A stretch of DNA of 64,000 nucleotides from Fen-1135 sp963705275 (GCA_963705275.1 OY970063.1:2046001-2110000), one strand, 5' to 3'; counted from the first letter of the stretch, positions 16,656-26,564 are shown. The notes: generated by a model from the sequence alone, not told the origin. Numbers and translations are program-made.

Positions 16656-17942
16656 ATGAGAACACCCGGATCGAGCAAAGAGATCACTGCTAAATTCATT
16701 GTCAGGGCGTTGCACCACAAGAATTACCGCCTCTTCTTCGGCGGTCAGAGCATTTCCCTCATAGGGACATGGATGCAGCAGATTGCCATGAGCTGGCTGG
16801 TCTATCGCCTCACCGGTTCGGCATTACTCTTGGGCATTGTCAGTTTTTCCAGTCAGATCCCCGTCTTCCTTCTTGCCTCTATTGCCGGGGTGTATGCAGA
16901 CAGATGGAACCGTCATCGCATGCTGGTTGCCACTCAGACGCTTTCCATGATCCAGGCCCTCATCCTTGCCTTTCTTACCCTCTATGGAACGATACAAGTC
17001 TGGCAGATTATTGCTTTGAGCATCTTCATTGGCGTGATCAATGCTTTCGATATGCCCACACGCCAGTCCTTCATAGTGCAGATAGTAGATAAGCCGGAGG
17101 ACCTCGGGAATGCAATTGCCCTGAATTCTTTTATGTTCAACGGCGCGCGGCTTATAGGCCCGGCTGTCGCGGGAATACTGATCGGGCTCGTGGGTGAAGG
17201 CGTCTGCTTTCTCATTAACGGGCTGAGCTTTGTCGGCATAATTATAGCCCTGCTTGCGATAAGGGTTCCGAAAAGAAAAAAGGCGGCGCACATTTCTCGT
17301 CTGTGGCAGGATTTGAAAGAGGGCTATTCCTATGCTTTTGGATTTGCACCGATACGTTATATCCTTCTCCAGCTCGGATTGATGAGTTTCATGGGCATGT
17401 CATACGCTGTCCTCATGCCCATTTTTGCGAAGGATATTCTCCACGGCGGGCCTCACACGCTGGGATTTCTCATGGCGGCATCGGGTATCGGCGCCCTCAC
17501 AGGCTCTGTCTATCTGGCATCGCGACAGACAATTCTGGGGCTGGGACGGCTCATTGCATATGCTTCCTTTATTTTCAGCATGGGGATCATCGCCTTTTCC
17601 TTCTCCAATATTCTCATAGTTTCTCTGTCTATGATGTTTGTTGCCGGATTCGGGATGATCGTGCAGATAGCATCGGCTAACACAATTCTCCAAAGCATTG
17701 TGGAAGAGGATAAGCGTGGCCGCGTGATGAGCATTTATACGACGGCCATTATCGGCATGGCGCCAATTGGCAACCTCTTTGCAGGCGCACTGGCGTCCTG
17801 GATCGGCGCCCCTCAAGCCCTCATTCTGAGCGGATTGTCCTGCATAATCGGCTCGATCTTCTTTCTCGTGAAACTGCCGCACATAAGAAAAACAGTTCGC
17901 CCCATTTACATAAAGATGGGAATTATCTCCGAACTGGAATGA
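16656..17942 (+). CDS. MFS transporter, EntS/MFS_3-type exporter
   Basis: 428 residues, 12 predicted helices. Starts with FIVRALHHKNYRLFFGGQSI and SLIGTWMQQIAMSWLVYRLT, which is the hallmark of the EntS-like (MFS_3) subgroup of exporters, and has ADRWNRHRMLVATQ in the 2-3 loop. Follows cobS by 61 bases on the same strand, so it may be read from the B12-controlled operon, but no functional link is known. Substrate not evident. Confidence 0.85.
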   Translation: MRTPGSSKEITAKFIVRALHHKNYRLFFGGQSISLIGTWMQQIAMSWLVYRLTGSALLLGIVSFSSQIPVFLLASIAGVYADRWNRHRMLVATQTLSMIQALILAFLTLYGTIQVWQIIALSIFIGVINAFDMPTRQSFIVQIVDKPEDLGNAIALNSFMFNGARLIGPAVAGILIGLVGEGVCFLINGLSFVGIIIALLAIRVPKRKKAAHISRLWQDLKEGYSYAFGFAPIRYILLQLGLMSFMGMSYAVLMPIFAKDILHGGPHTLGFLMAASGIGALTGSVYLASRQTILGLGRLIAYASFIFSMGIIAFSFSNILIVSLSMMFVAGFGMIVQIASANTILQSIVEEDKRGRVMSIYTTAIIGMAPIGNLFAGALASWIGAPQALILSGLSCIIGSIFFLVKLPHIRKTVRPIYIKMGIISELE

Positions 17943-17976
17943 TCAAAGTGCGTATATGCGCAACGAGCAAAAAATA

Positions 17977-18006
17977 TTGGAAATTTTGTATTAATTATAT
18001 TATACT
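17977..18006 (+). promoter_or_regulatory. probable sigma-70-type promoter of the aminotransferase
   Basis: TTGGAA, an 18-base AT-rich spacer and TATACT, about 37 bases ahead of the start codon. Confidence 0.45.
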
Positions 18007-18042
18007 GAAATTTAGAATCTTTTGAAATGAATTGAGGTGTTT

Positions 18043-19347
18043 ATGAGGTTTGATATTGCTAAGGACGGCAGTGGTCTGGTTTATGAAATACGGCAGATTG
18101 TGAATGTGGCCAATAAACTGAAAGAATATGGCATAGAGGTAATCTGGGAGAATATTGGCGACCCCATCCATAAAGGTGAAAAGATACCCGAATGGATGAA
18201 AGAAGTCCTTGTTGAAGTTCTCAGAGATGACATTTCTTACGGCTATTGTCCTACCAAGGGTGTTGACGAGACCCGTGAGTTCCTGGCGGATCGGGTAAAC
18301 AAGCTGGGCCACGTGCAGATAACACCTGAAGATATAATCTTTTTCAACGGACTGGGCGATGCGATTGCCCGGGCATACAGTGCCATAAGGGTTGATGCGA
18401 GAATCATCATGCCTGAACCCACTTATTCCACGCATCTGCTGGCGGAAGTTCTCCATGCATCGTTTCCGCCTAATACATACCGGATGAATCCCTATCGGGA
18501 CTGGGCGCCGGACATTCGCGAACTCGAGCAGAAGGTGAGAAGCTACAAATCGATCGTCGGAATTCTGGTTATAAATCCGGACAATCCTACGGGCTTTGTC
18601 CATTCTCCCGAAGCGCTGCAGCAGATCGTTAAGATTGCCAGAGAGTATGATCTCTTCCTTATCTTCGATGAAACGTACATCAACATTGTGTACAACGGAA
18701 AATCAACGGTCAATCTATCGGATATTATAGAAGACGTGCCCGGCATCAGCATGAAGGGCATCTCCAAGGAATTCCCCTGGCCAGGTTCGCGTTGCGGCTG
18801 GATGGAGGTATACAATGTACATAAGGACGAAAAGTTCGAGAGGTACTTTAGCACCATAGTGAATCAGAAGATGTCCGAGGTTTGTTCGACCACACTGCCG
18901 CAGATGGCGATTCCGAAAATCATGACTCATCCGGAGTATAAGAAATACCTGGACTCTCGAGTCCGTCACTACGAAAGACTCTCCAACATAGCCTACAACA
19001 GTCTCAAGGACGTTCCCTATCTCATCGTGAACCGGAGCAACGGCGCCTTCTACATGTCTGTGGTTTTTAACGAGGCGTCCCTTAATGACAGACAGACACT
19101 GCCTATCAAGCAACCGGAGATCAGACAATATGTTGAAAAACTGACGTCTGAAAGAATAGAGTATGACAAACGTTTTGTTTATTACCTCTTAGGTTCCACG
19201 GGGATCTGCGTGGTTCCGCTCACTTCTTTCTTTACCTCCGTACCGGGTTTCAGGATGACCCTGCTGGATAGGGACGCGGACAAGTTTGAATACATCATGA
19301 AGACACTTGCGGAAAAGACAGTCGAATATATCGAGTCCTCACACTAA
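18043..19347 (+). CDS. PLP-dependent aminotransferase, class I/II
   Basis: 434 residues from the ATG at 18043, with GAGG at proper distance; a GTG two codons upstream is less likely. Fold-type I pattern: NPDNPTGFVHS (substrate and PLP contacts), LIFDETYINIVY (Asp and Tyr that hold the pyridine ring), SKEFPWPGSRCGW (the PLP-binding lysine in GISKEF and the Arg motif). It transfers amino groups between an amino acid and a 2-oxo acid in the cytoplasm. Specificity (alanine, aspartate or aromatic) cannot be told. Single gene with its own promoter and a strong terminator. Confidence 0.88.
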   Translation: MRFDIAKDGSGLVYEIRQIVNVANKLKEYGIEVIWENIGDPIHKGEKIPEWMKEVLVEVLRDDISYGYCPTKGVDETREFLADRVNKLGHVQITPEDIIFFNGLGDAIARAYSAIRVDARIIMPEPTYSTHLLAEVLHASFPPNTYRMNPYRDWAPDIRELEQKVRSYKSIVGILVINPDNPTGFVHSPEALQQIVKIAREYDLFLIFDETYINIVYNGKSTVNLSDIIEDVPGISMKGISKEFPWPGSRCGWMEVYNVHKDEKFERYFSTIVNQKMSEVCSTTLPQMAIPKIMTHPEYKKYLDSRVRHYERLSNIAYNSLKDVPYLIVNRSNGAFYMSVVFNEASLNDRQTLPIKQPEIRQYVEKLTSERIEYDKRFVYYLLGSTGICVVPLTSFFTSVPGFRMTLLDRDADKFEYIMKTLAEKTVEYIESSH

Positions 19348-19357
19348 GCCTCTCCTA

Positions 19358-19391
19358 AAGATAGAGACATGCCGCCGCATGTCTCTATCTT
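19358..19391. terminator. bidirectional terminator hairpin
   Basis: A perfect 15-base-pair stem (AAGATAGAGACATGC/GCATGTCTCTATCTT) with a four-base loop lies between the convergent aminotransferase and ABC permease genes. T runs are weak on both sides. Confidence 0.7.
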
Positions 19392-19413
19392 CTTAAAATC
19401 CAATTCCGGAATA

Positions 19414-20205
19414 TCATTTGATCAAGCGCCGGTGCATTTTGTGGATTGCAAGCGGGAAAAAAACGATGCAGGAGATCACAAAATAGCAGAACCCGGGCAG
19501 CAGCGACATATCGACTATGCCAAGACTCAGCGACCTCGTAAGATTTACCAGATGAGTTAATGGCAGGAGCACGGCGATGTACTGAGCCCACCCGGGCAGA
19601 TTTTCGATGGGGAAGAAAGTCCCGCTGAAGAGAAACATGGGGGTGATGAATAGAAATACGGGCAGGTTGAAGAGCTCTATGTTAGCTACCATTGCAGTAA
19701 AGATCATTCCGATTGAACCAAAGGCGATGCCCCCGATAACAGCGAGCGGTATAATCAAGAGGCCTTCAGGGTAATGGATGAGGCCAAATAAACTGATGAC
19801 CGCGAGCATAATTGCCGTGGCAATAACCGATTTAGTCGCTCCCCAGACTATTTCCCCGGTGATGATTTCTTCAAGCGTAAGCGGCGTTGCCATCATGGCG
19901 TCAAATGTTTTTTGATAATACATGCGCACGAAGGAGGCATAGGTATTCTCAAAAAATGCATTGTTCATGATATTGATGGCAAGCAGGGCCGGTGCAATGA
20001 AAAGCATGTAAGATATTTCGGAGCCCTGGTAATTAACATTTCCCACGAGGGCGCTCAAGCCCACTCCGAAGGCAACCAGATAGAAGAAAGGTTCGAGCAA
20101 AGGGGGAATGAAACTGATCTTCCAGTTCTGCTTGTAGACAAGCAGATTTCTCTCCCAGACCCGCAAGAAGCGCATGGATAAATGGAGCGGTAAAATTTTC
20201 CTCAT
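19414..20205 (-). CDS. ABC-2 type transporter permease
   Basis: 263 residues, six predicted membrane helices, NodJ/DrrB-like: FLRVWERNLLVYKQNWKISF, then SYMLFIAPALLAINIMNNAF, YQKTFDAMMATPLTLEEIITG (cytoplasmic coupling helix) and PVFLFITPMFLFSGTFFPIE. It forms an exporter with the ATPase encoded just upstream; start overlaps that gene's stop by four bases. Substrate unknown. Confidence 0.9.
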   Translation of the reverse strand: MRKILPLHLSMRFLRVWERNLLVYKQNWKISFIPPLLEPFFYLVAFGVGLSALVGNVNYQGSEISYMLFIAPALLAINIMNNAFFENTYASFVRMYYQKTFDAMMATPLTLEEIITGEIVWGATKSVIATAIMLAVISLFGLIHYPEGLLIIPLAVIGGIAFGSIGMIFTAMVANIELFNLPVFLFITPMFLFSGTFFPIENLPGWAQYIAVLLPLTHLVNLTRSLSLGIVDMSLLPGFCYFVISCIVFFPLAIHKMHRRLIK

Positions 20206-21152
20206 TCTCTTAGCTCCCTGCCCGTTAATTTTAGGAAGACATCTTCCAGGGTCGCCATGCGCATGATGCAGCCTTCCTTGCAGTATTCGTTGCTGACCTC
20301 GCGAAAGAGGGCATTTCCATCTTCGGTATTTATGATCAACCGATGGCCCAGATCTTCATATTCCAAATTCTTTGACTGGGCGAATGCCCGCAGCGATTGG
20401 CTCGGCTCAAGCACCTCTATGATATCGTGGCCTACATATTGCTTAATGAGTTCAAGCGGCTTTCCCTCTACCAGTATGCCGCCGTGGTCCATTATGATCA
20501 GGCGATTACAAAGCCGGGACGCTTCGTCCATATTGTGGGTGGAAATCAAAATGGTAAGCCCCTTTGCTTTGAGCTCACTTAAACGCTCCCACACCTGATG
20601 GCGGGACTGGGGGTCCAGGCCCGTCGTTGGTTCGTCCAGAATTAAGAGTTCCGGCGCATTCAGCAGTGCCCTGGCCAGAACCAGACGGCGCATCATGCCT
20701 CCGGACAGTTCTGTAACCCTTGCATCTTTGCGGTGATCGAGGGCCATAAACTTAAGGAGGTTCTCGGCCTGTACCTGCGCTGCCGCCGGTGACATGTTGA
20801 AATATCGGGAAAAAATTTCTAAATTCTGTTTTACCGTAAGATCAGGATCCAGATTATTCTCCTGGTGACACACGCCAAGCCTGGACTTAATGGCCCGCGC
20901 GTTCTTTGTGACGTCAAGACCGAAGACTTCCAGGACGCCGCTCGTCATCGGTGAAAGGCCGTAGATCATCCGGATGGTTGATGTTTTCCCGGCGCCATTG
21001 GGGCCCAGCATCCCGAAACATTCTCCCGGATACACCTTGAAAGAAATATTATTGACAGCTACGAGGTTACCAAATATTTTTACCAGATTTTTCGCCTGAA
21101 CGATCGGACTCATCGATACTTTTTCATGGCAATTTTCTTGCGCGATTTTCAT
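20202..21152 (-). CDS. ABC-2 transporter ATP-binding protein (NodI/DrrA-like)
   Basis: 316 residues. Walker A GPNGAGKT, Q-loop region VCHQENNLDPDLT, signature LSGGM, Walker B LLILDEPTTGLD and the H-loop STHNMDEA, followed by the C-terminal regulatory region usual in DrrA-type ATPases. The frame may start at the ATG 13 codons further in (MSPIVQAKNL), the more usual N-terminus. Operon with the permease. Confidence 0.92.
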   Translation of the reverse strand: MKIAQENCHEKVSMSPIVQAKNLVKIFGNLVAVNNISFKVYPGECFGMLGPNGAGKTSTIRMIYGLSPMTSGVLEVFGLDVTKNARAIKSRLGVCHQENNLDPDLTVKQNLEIFSRYFNMSPAAAQVQAENLLKFMALDHRKDARVTELSGGMMRRLVLARALLNAPELLILDEPTTGLDPQSRHQVWERLSELKAKGLTILISTHNMDEASRLCNRLIIMDHGGILVEGKPLELIKQYVGHDIIEVLEPSQSLRAFAQSKNLEYEDLGHRLIINTEDGNALFREVSNEYCKEGCIMRMATLEDVFLKLTGRELRE

Positions 21153-21354
21153 ACGGCAATCCGTTTTCTCGTGAGCTGCATTTGATCAATGTGACTTTAG
21201 CATTTGTCCTTTAAATGAATTGTCAGAATCTTCTGAATATGCTACGTATCCGGCATCTTTAATATGTTATATCAAATAAAGATTTTTCTTAAAATACAAT
21301 TTAGCGAAAAATCATTCAATCATGGACACAGTCACAACGCAGGAGGAAATTAAG

Positions 21355-21909
21355 ATGTCCGGCTTATTGGAGGAAACACTGGCGAAATACAACAGAGGGC
21401 TGGTCTTCGTATATACGGGAAACGGCAAGGGCAAAACAACGGCCGCCATGGGGCAGGCACTGCGGGCGGTGGGGCACGGGTTGAAGGTATTGGTAATTCA
21501 ATTCATGAAGGGAAAGAAATATGGTGAGGTGATGGCCTGCGAGAAATTTCTTCCTGCCATAACCATTTGCCCGTGCGGTCTAGACAGTTTTGTGATGCGG
21601 GGAAACCTGGCCCCTGTTGATATCGATTTGGCGCAACAGGGGTTAAACCTTGCCAGGAAATCCCTGTCTTCCGGCGAATATAACATGGTTATCCTCGATG
21701 AAATAAATGTTGCCCTTGACTTTGGATTGGTTTCCGTAAAGGACGTGGTCGAAATGGTAAAAGGGAGAGCGGCAAATATGGACGTGGTCATGACGGGAAG
21801 ATATGCCCCTCCGGAAATTATCGAGATTGCCGACACGGTCAGCGAGGTAAACGAGATTAAACATCATTACTCTACGGGGTTGAAGGAAAGGGCCGGTATA
21901 GAATACTAG
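21355..21909 (+). CDS. cobO: cob(I)yrinic acid a,c-diamide adenosyltransferase
   Basis: 184 residues from the ATG at 21355, chosen because AGGAGG lies eight bases upstream; an ATG at 21322 is in frame but has no ribosome site. P-loop YTGNGKGKTTAAMGQALRA, then VLVIQFMKG, MVILDEINVALDFGL and VVMTGRYAPPEII are the CobA/CobO/BtuR signature. It adds the adenosyl group to cob(I)alamin precursors. Separate from the cobUTS locus and without its own riboswitch; a peptidase gene follows by 18 bases. Confidence 0.95.
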   Translation: MSGLLEETLAKYNRGLVFVYTGNGKGKTTAAMGQALRAVGHGLKVLVIQFMKGKKYGEVMACEKFLPAITICPCGLDSFVMRGNLAPVDIDLAQQGLNLARKSLSSGEYNMVILDEINVALDFGLVSVKDVVEMVKGRAANMDVVMTGRYAPPEIIEIADTVSEVNEIKHHYSTGLKERAGIEY

Positions 21910-21927
21910 TCCAGGCAAGAGGATTGC

Positions 21928-23148
21928 ATGGGACTCAAAGAAGGATATAGGTTAATGAAAAAGACCCCGAAGGAAGAGCTCAGCAGACGTATCAGAGCGC
22001 TGCAGAGAAGCATGGAATCAGGGGATATAGACGGCGCCCTGATTGTTCAAAATGCGGATCTCTTCTATTTTACGGGAACTGTGCCGCAGGGATATCTATT
22101 TGTACCCCCTTTGGGGGAGCCGCTTTTTCTTGTGCGTAAGAATGCGGACAGTATCAGGAATGAGTCTGATTTGGATAACATCATACCTATCGGCGGTCTC
22201 AGAGAATTGCCGGGACTGCTGGCTCAACATGGCTATTCGCAAATAAAAAGACTCGGAATGGAGCTTGATGTGTTGCCGGTCGGCCTTTATCTCCGGTATC
22301 TGGATATTATGAAGCCGGCAGAGATTGTTGACATCTGGCCTTCCATTCAAACTGTCAGGGCCGTTAAGTCTGAGTATGAGATAGGGCTCATGAAGGAAGT
22401 GGCAAGCCTTTCGGACTTCATGGTCGCCACCTGCCGGAACAATCTTAAGGAAGGGCTGGCTGATATAGAGCTTGCCGTCGCGGTTGAGGCGGCGGCTCGA
22501 ACGCGCGGCCATCAGGGTTACGTCCGCACCAGGGCGTTCAATCAGGAGGTTTACTGGGGTCACTTGATATCCGGACCTGATGCAGCCGATCTGAACTTCG
22601 TAGAAAGCACAACCGGGGGACATGGGCTCTCCAATGCGTTCCCGCAAGGTTCGGGATGGAGAACTATCAGGAGGCAGGAGCCGGTAATTTTTGATCTCCT
22701 GGCCGTTATCTACGGGTACGGCGTGGATCAAACGCGCACATTGAGCCTCGGGCCCCTCCCCAACAAGTTGGATGATGCCTATAAGGTGTCCTTAAATATC
22801 CACTACGAATTGGGAAAAATGATTCAACCCGGAGTATCTGTCGGCGATCTGTTTTCAAAGGCGCAGAGTATGGCTGAATCCTTTAGTTTGGGTGAACATT
22901 TCCTGGGATATGGAAATCGGCGCCTGGTATTTTGCGGACATGGAATCGGCTTGGAATTGGATGAATATCCGGTGATCGCAAAAGGGGGGAAAGCGCTCCT
23001 CGCTTCCGGCATGGTCATCGCCATCGAACCGAAGTTTAACTTTCCCGGGGAGGGGGTTGTGGGCGTTGAAGATACTTTTGTCGTCACTGATAAAGGAAGC
23101 CAGAGACTGACCAATGCCAGCTACGTTGTCGACGTTACTCAAAGGTAG
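21928..23148 (+). CDS. M24 family metallopeptidase (Xaa-Pro peptidase-like)
   Basis: 406 residues; a start at the in-frame ATG 21955 (MKKTPKEE) is also possible. Creatinase-like N-terminal domain, then a pita-bread domain with the metal ligands: D in VIFDLLAVIYGYGVDQTRTL (two Asp), H in FCGHGIGLELDEYP, E in MVIAIEPKF and E in VVGVEDTFVVT. Probably cleaves N-terminal residues before proline or acts on a small amide. Cytoplasmic. Between cobO and a DUF2284 gene. Confidence 0.87.
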   Translation: MGLKEGYRLMKKTPKEELSRRIRALQRSMESGDIDGALIVQNADLFYFTGTVPQGYLFVPPLGEPLFLVRKNADSIRNESDLDNIIPIGGLRELPGLLAQHGYSQIKRLGMELDVLPVGLYLRYLDIMKPAEIVDIWPSIQTVRAVKSEYEIGLMKEVASLSDFMVATCRNNLKEGLADIELAVAVEAAARTRGHQGYVRTRAFNQEVYWGHLISGPDAADLNFVESTTGGHGLSNAFPQGSGWRTIRRQEPVIFDLLAVIYGYGVDQTRTLSLGPLPNKLDDAYKVSLNIHYELGKMIQPGVSVGDLFSKAQSMAESFSLGEHFLGYGNRRLVFCGHGIGLELDEYPVIAKGGKALLASGMVIAIEPKFNFPGEGVVGVEDTFVVTDKGSQRLTNASYVVDVTQR

Positions 23149-23154
23149 CGGCCA

Positions 23155-23724
23155 ATGATGAGACATAAGAAAATTCTCGATAACATCATCTCACTACTCA
23201 AGGAGCGAGGGGCTTCGGCCGTGGTACTGGCAAATATCGCCGACATCGTCGTTGACGAGAGGGTTCGCCTGAAGTGTCGCGTGCCCGTATGTGACACTTA
23301 CAACAAGAACCTCATGTGCCCTCCCTATGTACCGTCTGTGGCGGAATTTCGCGAAGCTCTCAAGAACTATAAGCAAGCCATCCTTATTCAGATTTCCGCC
23401 GACCTGCATGAAACATATGCGAACGCCCCCACAGAGGAGGTATTTATTCCTGCCAGAAGACTTCACGAACTGGTCAATTTGGGTGAGAGAGAGGCATTTG
23501 CCGCCGGGTTTCGTTTTGCCGCCGGGTTTATCGGAGGCTGCTGTCGCTTGTGCGACGAGTGTATAGCAGCACAGGGCGGCACATCGTGCCGGTTTCCCTT
23601 CAAGGCCAGACCTTCCATGGAGGCCATGGGAATCGATGTTATAGCTACTGCGGAAAAGGCGGGCTTGCCGGTCTCCTTTCCCATAGAGAACAAGGTGACA
23701 TGGACGGGACTGATTCTATTGTAA
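23155..23724 (+). CDS. DUF2284 predicted metal-binding protein (copy 1)
   Basis: 189 residues, nine cysteines including LKCRVPVCDTYNKNLMCPPY at residues 39-58 and GCCRLCDECIAAQGGTSC further on, with RPSMEAMGIDV near the C-terminus. This pattern is that of DUF2284, small cysteine-rich proteins of anaerobes thought to bind a metal or FeS cluster. Seven bases downstream of the peptidase gene, so probably cotranscribed. Function unknown. A second copy is at 36527. Confidence 0.85.
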   Translation: MMRHKKILDNIISLLKERGASAVVLANIADIVVDERVRLKCRVPVCDTYNKNLMCPPYVPSVAEFREALKNYKQAILIQISADLHETYANAPTEEVFIPARRLHELVNLGEREAFAAGFRFAAGFIGGCCRLCDECIAAQGGTSCRFPFKARPSMEAMGIDVIATAEKAGLPVSFPIENKVTWTGLILL

Positions 23725-23781
23725 GACTTTTATGCGTATCCATGGGCTGCAAAACTTACGTAAATCTTGAGGACCGTATTT

Positions 23782-25389
23782 ATGAAAATAAAATTCATGG
23801 GCGCGGCAAGGACGGTAACCGGTTCCTGTTACATTATTGAAACGCATGGCCATCGGTTCGCTATTGACTGCGGTATGCATCAGGGGAATGCGGAGATAGA
23901 GAAGAGAAACTGGGATGTCGATATTTATCAACCAGCTGACATAGAATTTTTTCTCATCACCCATGCCCACATAGACCATTCCGGACTTCTGCCGCGGATT
24001 GTCAAGAAGGGATTCAAGGGAAAGATCTATACAACAGCACCAACGAAGGATCTGCTGAAGATACTGCTTCTCGACAGCGCCCATATCCAGGAGATGGAGG
24101 CGCAGTGGAAAAGCAAGAAACATCTCCGCTCAGGAGAAGAAAGAATCAAGCCTCTGTATACGCAGAAGGATGCGGAGAAGGTATTTCCGATGTTCAATGC
24201 GGTTTCGTACGGCGAAGTTATTGAACCCTTCTCCGGCCTCAAAGTGACTTTCAGAGACGCAGGCCACATTCTCGGAGCTTCGCTGATCGAACTTTCGCTT
24301 GAAGAAAATGGCGCGACTGTCAAGCTGGTCTTTTCCGGCGATATAGGCCGCCCCGCCCAGCTGCTTATGGAAGATCCCACTGTTGTCGCTACAGCCGATT
24401 TCCTCTTCTTGGAGTCAACTTATGGCGACCGCAATCACAAGAACGAGGATGACAGCCTGAACGAACTGGCGGAGGCAATAGCTTACAGTTACCGCAATAG
24501 AGAGAAGGTGATTATCCCTGCATTCGCTGTGGAGAGGACCCAGGAAATGATGTATTGCCTGTATCTTCTGTCCAAAGCTGGAAGGCTTCCCCATGACATG
24601 CCAGTCTATCTGGATAGCCCTTTGGCCATTCAGGCTACGGAGATATTCCGTCGCCACACAGCTTACCTCGACGATGAGACCAGGGCATTGATCAAAAAAG
24701 GGGAAGATCCTCTGCATCTGCCGCAGTTACATTTTACTCCCACGACGGAGGAGTCTATGGCCATAAACAACATCGCAGGACCGGCGATTGTCATTTCCGC
24801 CAGCGGTATGGCCGATGCGGGGAGGATAAAGCACCATCTGCGACATAACATATGGCGGGAAGGCGCCAGCATTGTCTTTGTCGGCTTTCAGGCCGAGGGA
24901 ACGACGGGTCGTAAGATCGTGGATGGTGCGAAGAAAATTCGTCTCTTTAATGATGAAGTTGCCGTAAAGGCCAGGGTCTTTACGATAAACGGATTTTCCG
25001 CCCATGCCGGTCAAAGTCAGATTCTCGACTGGTTGGGACATTTTCGAAGCCGGGATATGCAGGTCTTCCTGATACATGGGGAATATGGAGCCCAGCAGGT
25101 ACTTGCAGGCTTGATTAAGGAAAGATTCGGCCTCCAGGTGATGATACCTCAATATCTGGAAGAAACTACTCTGGAGCCGGGGCGTGTGCTTGAGAGGGTG
25201 GAGTATCCGGAGAAGGCGGTCCCGCGAATTGACTGGAATTATATAATTGAAAATATCGGAGCCAGGTTTGCGCAGATTAAACAAAGAAGATCTCAGCTGG
25301 AGTCAAAGCCGTGGATGGAACAGACGGAGATCAGAGATCAGCTTCTCGATCTGGAGCGCGTCCTCGCGGAAATAAATTCTGAACTATGA
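23782..25389 (+). CDS. metallo-beta-lactamase/beta-CASP RNA-processing exonuclease
   Basis: 535 residues from ATG 23782 (GAGGA upstream). Metallo-beta-lactamase motifs: FLITHAHIDHSG (motif 2), DAGHILGAS (motif 3), FSGDIGRP (motif 4). The beta-CASP insertion follows with VERTQEMMYCL and SASGMADAGRIKHHL, and the C-terminal INGFSAHAGQ, giving the full zinc site seen in CPSF-73/YSH1-like nucleases. Bacterial members process RNA. Cytoplasmic, single gene. Confidence 0.92.
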   Translation: MKIKFMGAARTVTGSCYIIETHGHRFAIDCGMHQGNAEIEKRNWDVDIYQPADIEFFLITHAHIDHSGLLPRIVKKGFKGKIYTTAPTKDLLKILLLDSAHIQEMEAQWKSKKHLRSGEERIKPLYTQKDAEKVFPMFNAVSYGEVIEPFSGLKVTFRDAGHILGASLIELSLEENGATVKLVFSGDIGRPAQLLMEDPTVVATADFLFLESTYGDRNHKNEDDSLNELAEAIAYSYRNREKVIIPAFAVERTQEMMYCLYLLSKAGRLPHDMPVYLDSPLAIQATEIFRRHTAYLDDETRALIKKGEDPLHLPQLHFTPTTEESMAINNIAGPAIVISASGMADAGRIKHHLRHNIWREGASIVFVGFQAEGTTGRKIVDGAKKIRLFNDEVAVKARVFTINGFSAHAGQSQILDWLGHFRSRDMQVFLIHGEYGAQQVLAGLIKERFGLQVMIPQYLEETTLEPGRVLERVEYPEKAVPRIDWNYIIENIGARFAQIKQRRSQLESKPWMEQTEIRDQLLDLERVLAEINSEL

Positions 25390-25416
25390 CGTAACCGGAA
25401 GTATGCTGCCGCTCCA

Positions 25417-25965
25417 CTATTCAATCAGTTTGTATTGGAATCTCGCCACGACGTTCAATTGTGAAATATTATACTCACGGGGCAAGGGATCAAAAGGGGC
25501 GGCTGATCTGACAACATCGAGTGCTCCCTGGTCGAGGTAATCAGATCCAGATGATTCGATGACTAGACTTGATGTGACGTCTCCACCTTCACCTATTGAG
25601 AATTTGACCACGGCGATTCCTTCTTCTTCCCTCTCAAAGGCAGCCTGGGGATATATCCAAATGGCTTCGATTCTTTTCTTTATCCTTTTGAGGTAAGATA
25701 CATATTTGATGTCAATGCTGCCAAGGTCAACAGTCTCTTCTTTTTTTACGCGGCTGCGGAGTCCTTCTTCAACCTGGTGAACGGGCTTGTCAGCCTTTTC
25801 TGCATCTTTCTCCTCAATGGCCGCCGGTTCTTTCAAGGTGACGACTAAAACATCATCCTTGCGGGCTTTCCCGCGAAAGTCTACAAGGCCAGTCATATAC
25901 AACATGGCGATGTGACTGCTAAGAGATATCAGGATGGATATGACCAATATTTTTTTTGACATCAT
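25417..25965 (-). CDS. TonB-like energy transducer
   Basis: 182 residues from ATG 25965. One N-terminal membrane helix (ILVISILISLSSHIAMLYM), a charged periplasmic linker, and a C-terminal TonB domain: YLKRIKKRIEAIWIYPQAAF, GIAVVKFSIGEGGDV, SSGSDYLDQGALDVVRSAAP. It would couple the proton gradient to outer-membrane transport. No exbBD gene or receptor gene is nearby; the outer-membrane protein it serves is not known. Confidence 0.82.
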   Translation of the reverse strand: MMSKKILVISILISLSSHIAMLYMTGLVDFRGKARKDDVLVVTLKEPAAIEEKDAEKADKPVHQVEEGLRSRVKKEETVDLGSIDIKYVSYLKRIKKRIEAIWIYPQAAFEREEEGIAVVKFSIGEGGDVTSSLVIESSGSDYLDQGALDVVRSAAPFDPLPREYNISQLNVVARFQYKLIE

Positions 25966-26074
25966 GAGGGATAGCCTCTTCTTGCCGGGATAATACGCCG
26001 ATGAACCTATAAAAATCAACAATTTGTTAAAGTGTGAGGTGTGTCTTGCATCACACCTTCACGACATATGACAC

Positions 26075-26551
26075 ATGGATTCTATTGATGAAAAATTTAT
26101 GACGCTCGCCCTTGAACAGGCATCCCTGGCCTTTCAAGAAGGGGAGGTTCCTGTAGGCGCCGTGATAACGCTTGGCGGCGAAATATTAGCAATGTCACAC
26201 AACAGTTGCGTTTCGATGAACGATCCTTCTGCTCACGCAGAAATTCTTGCTATTCGCGAGGCAGCCAGGAGACTGGACAATTACCGCCTCATCGATACCA
26301 CGCTATACGTGACACTGGAGCCATGCATAATGTGTGCGGGGGCAATCGTGCAGGCGCGGATGCAGAGAGTCGTATTTGGCGCTCGCGACGCCAAGAGCGG
26401 CGCAGTTGTCTCCCTTTACAGGCTCCTTCACGATAAGAGATTGAATCATACCGTGGAGGTAAGCGGTGGCGTTAAGAGGGATGCTTGCGCCGAAATTTTG
26501 AGTAGATTTTTTCAAGAGAAGAGGATAACATCAAAGGTCGATTCGGAATGA
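26075..26551 (+). CDS. tadA: tRNA-specific adenosine deaminase
   Basis: 158 residues. The zinc and catalytic motifs HAEILAIREA (H-A-E) and PCIMCAGAIVQAR (PCxxC) are exact, with GAVITLGGEIL and FGARDAKSGA. It converts A34 to inosine in tRNA-Arg(ACG). It sits immediately before two tRNA-Ser genes. Confidence 0.94.
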   Translation: MDSIDEKFMTLALEQASLAFQEGEVPVGAVITLGGEILAMSHNSCVSMNDPSAHAEILAIREAARRLDNYRLIDTTLYVTLEPCIMCAGAIVQARMQRVVFGARDAKSGAVVSLYRLLHDKRLNHTVEVSGGVKRDACAEILSRFFQEKRITSKVDSE

Positions 26552-26564
26552 CAATGAATCCTGC

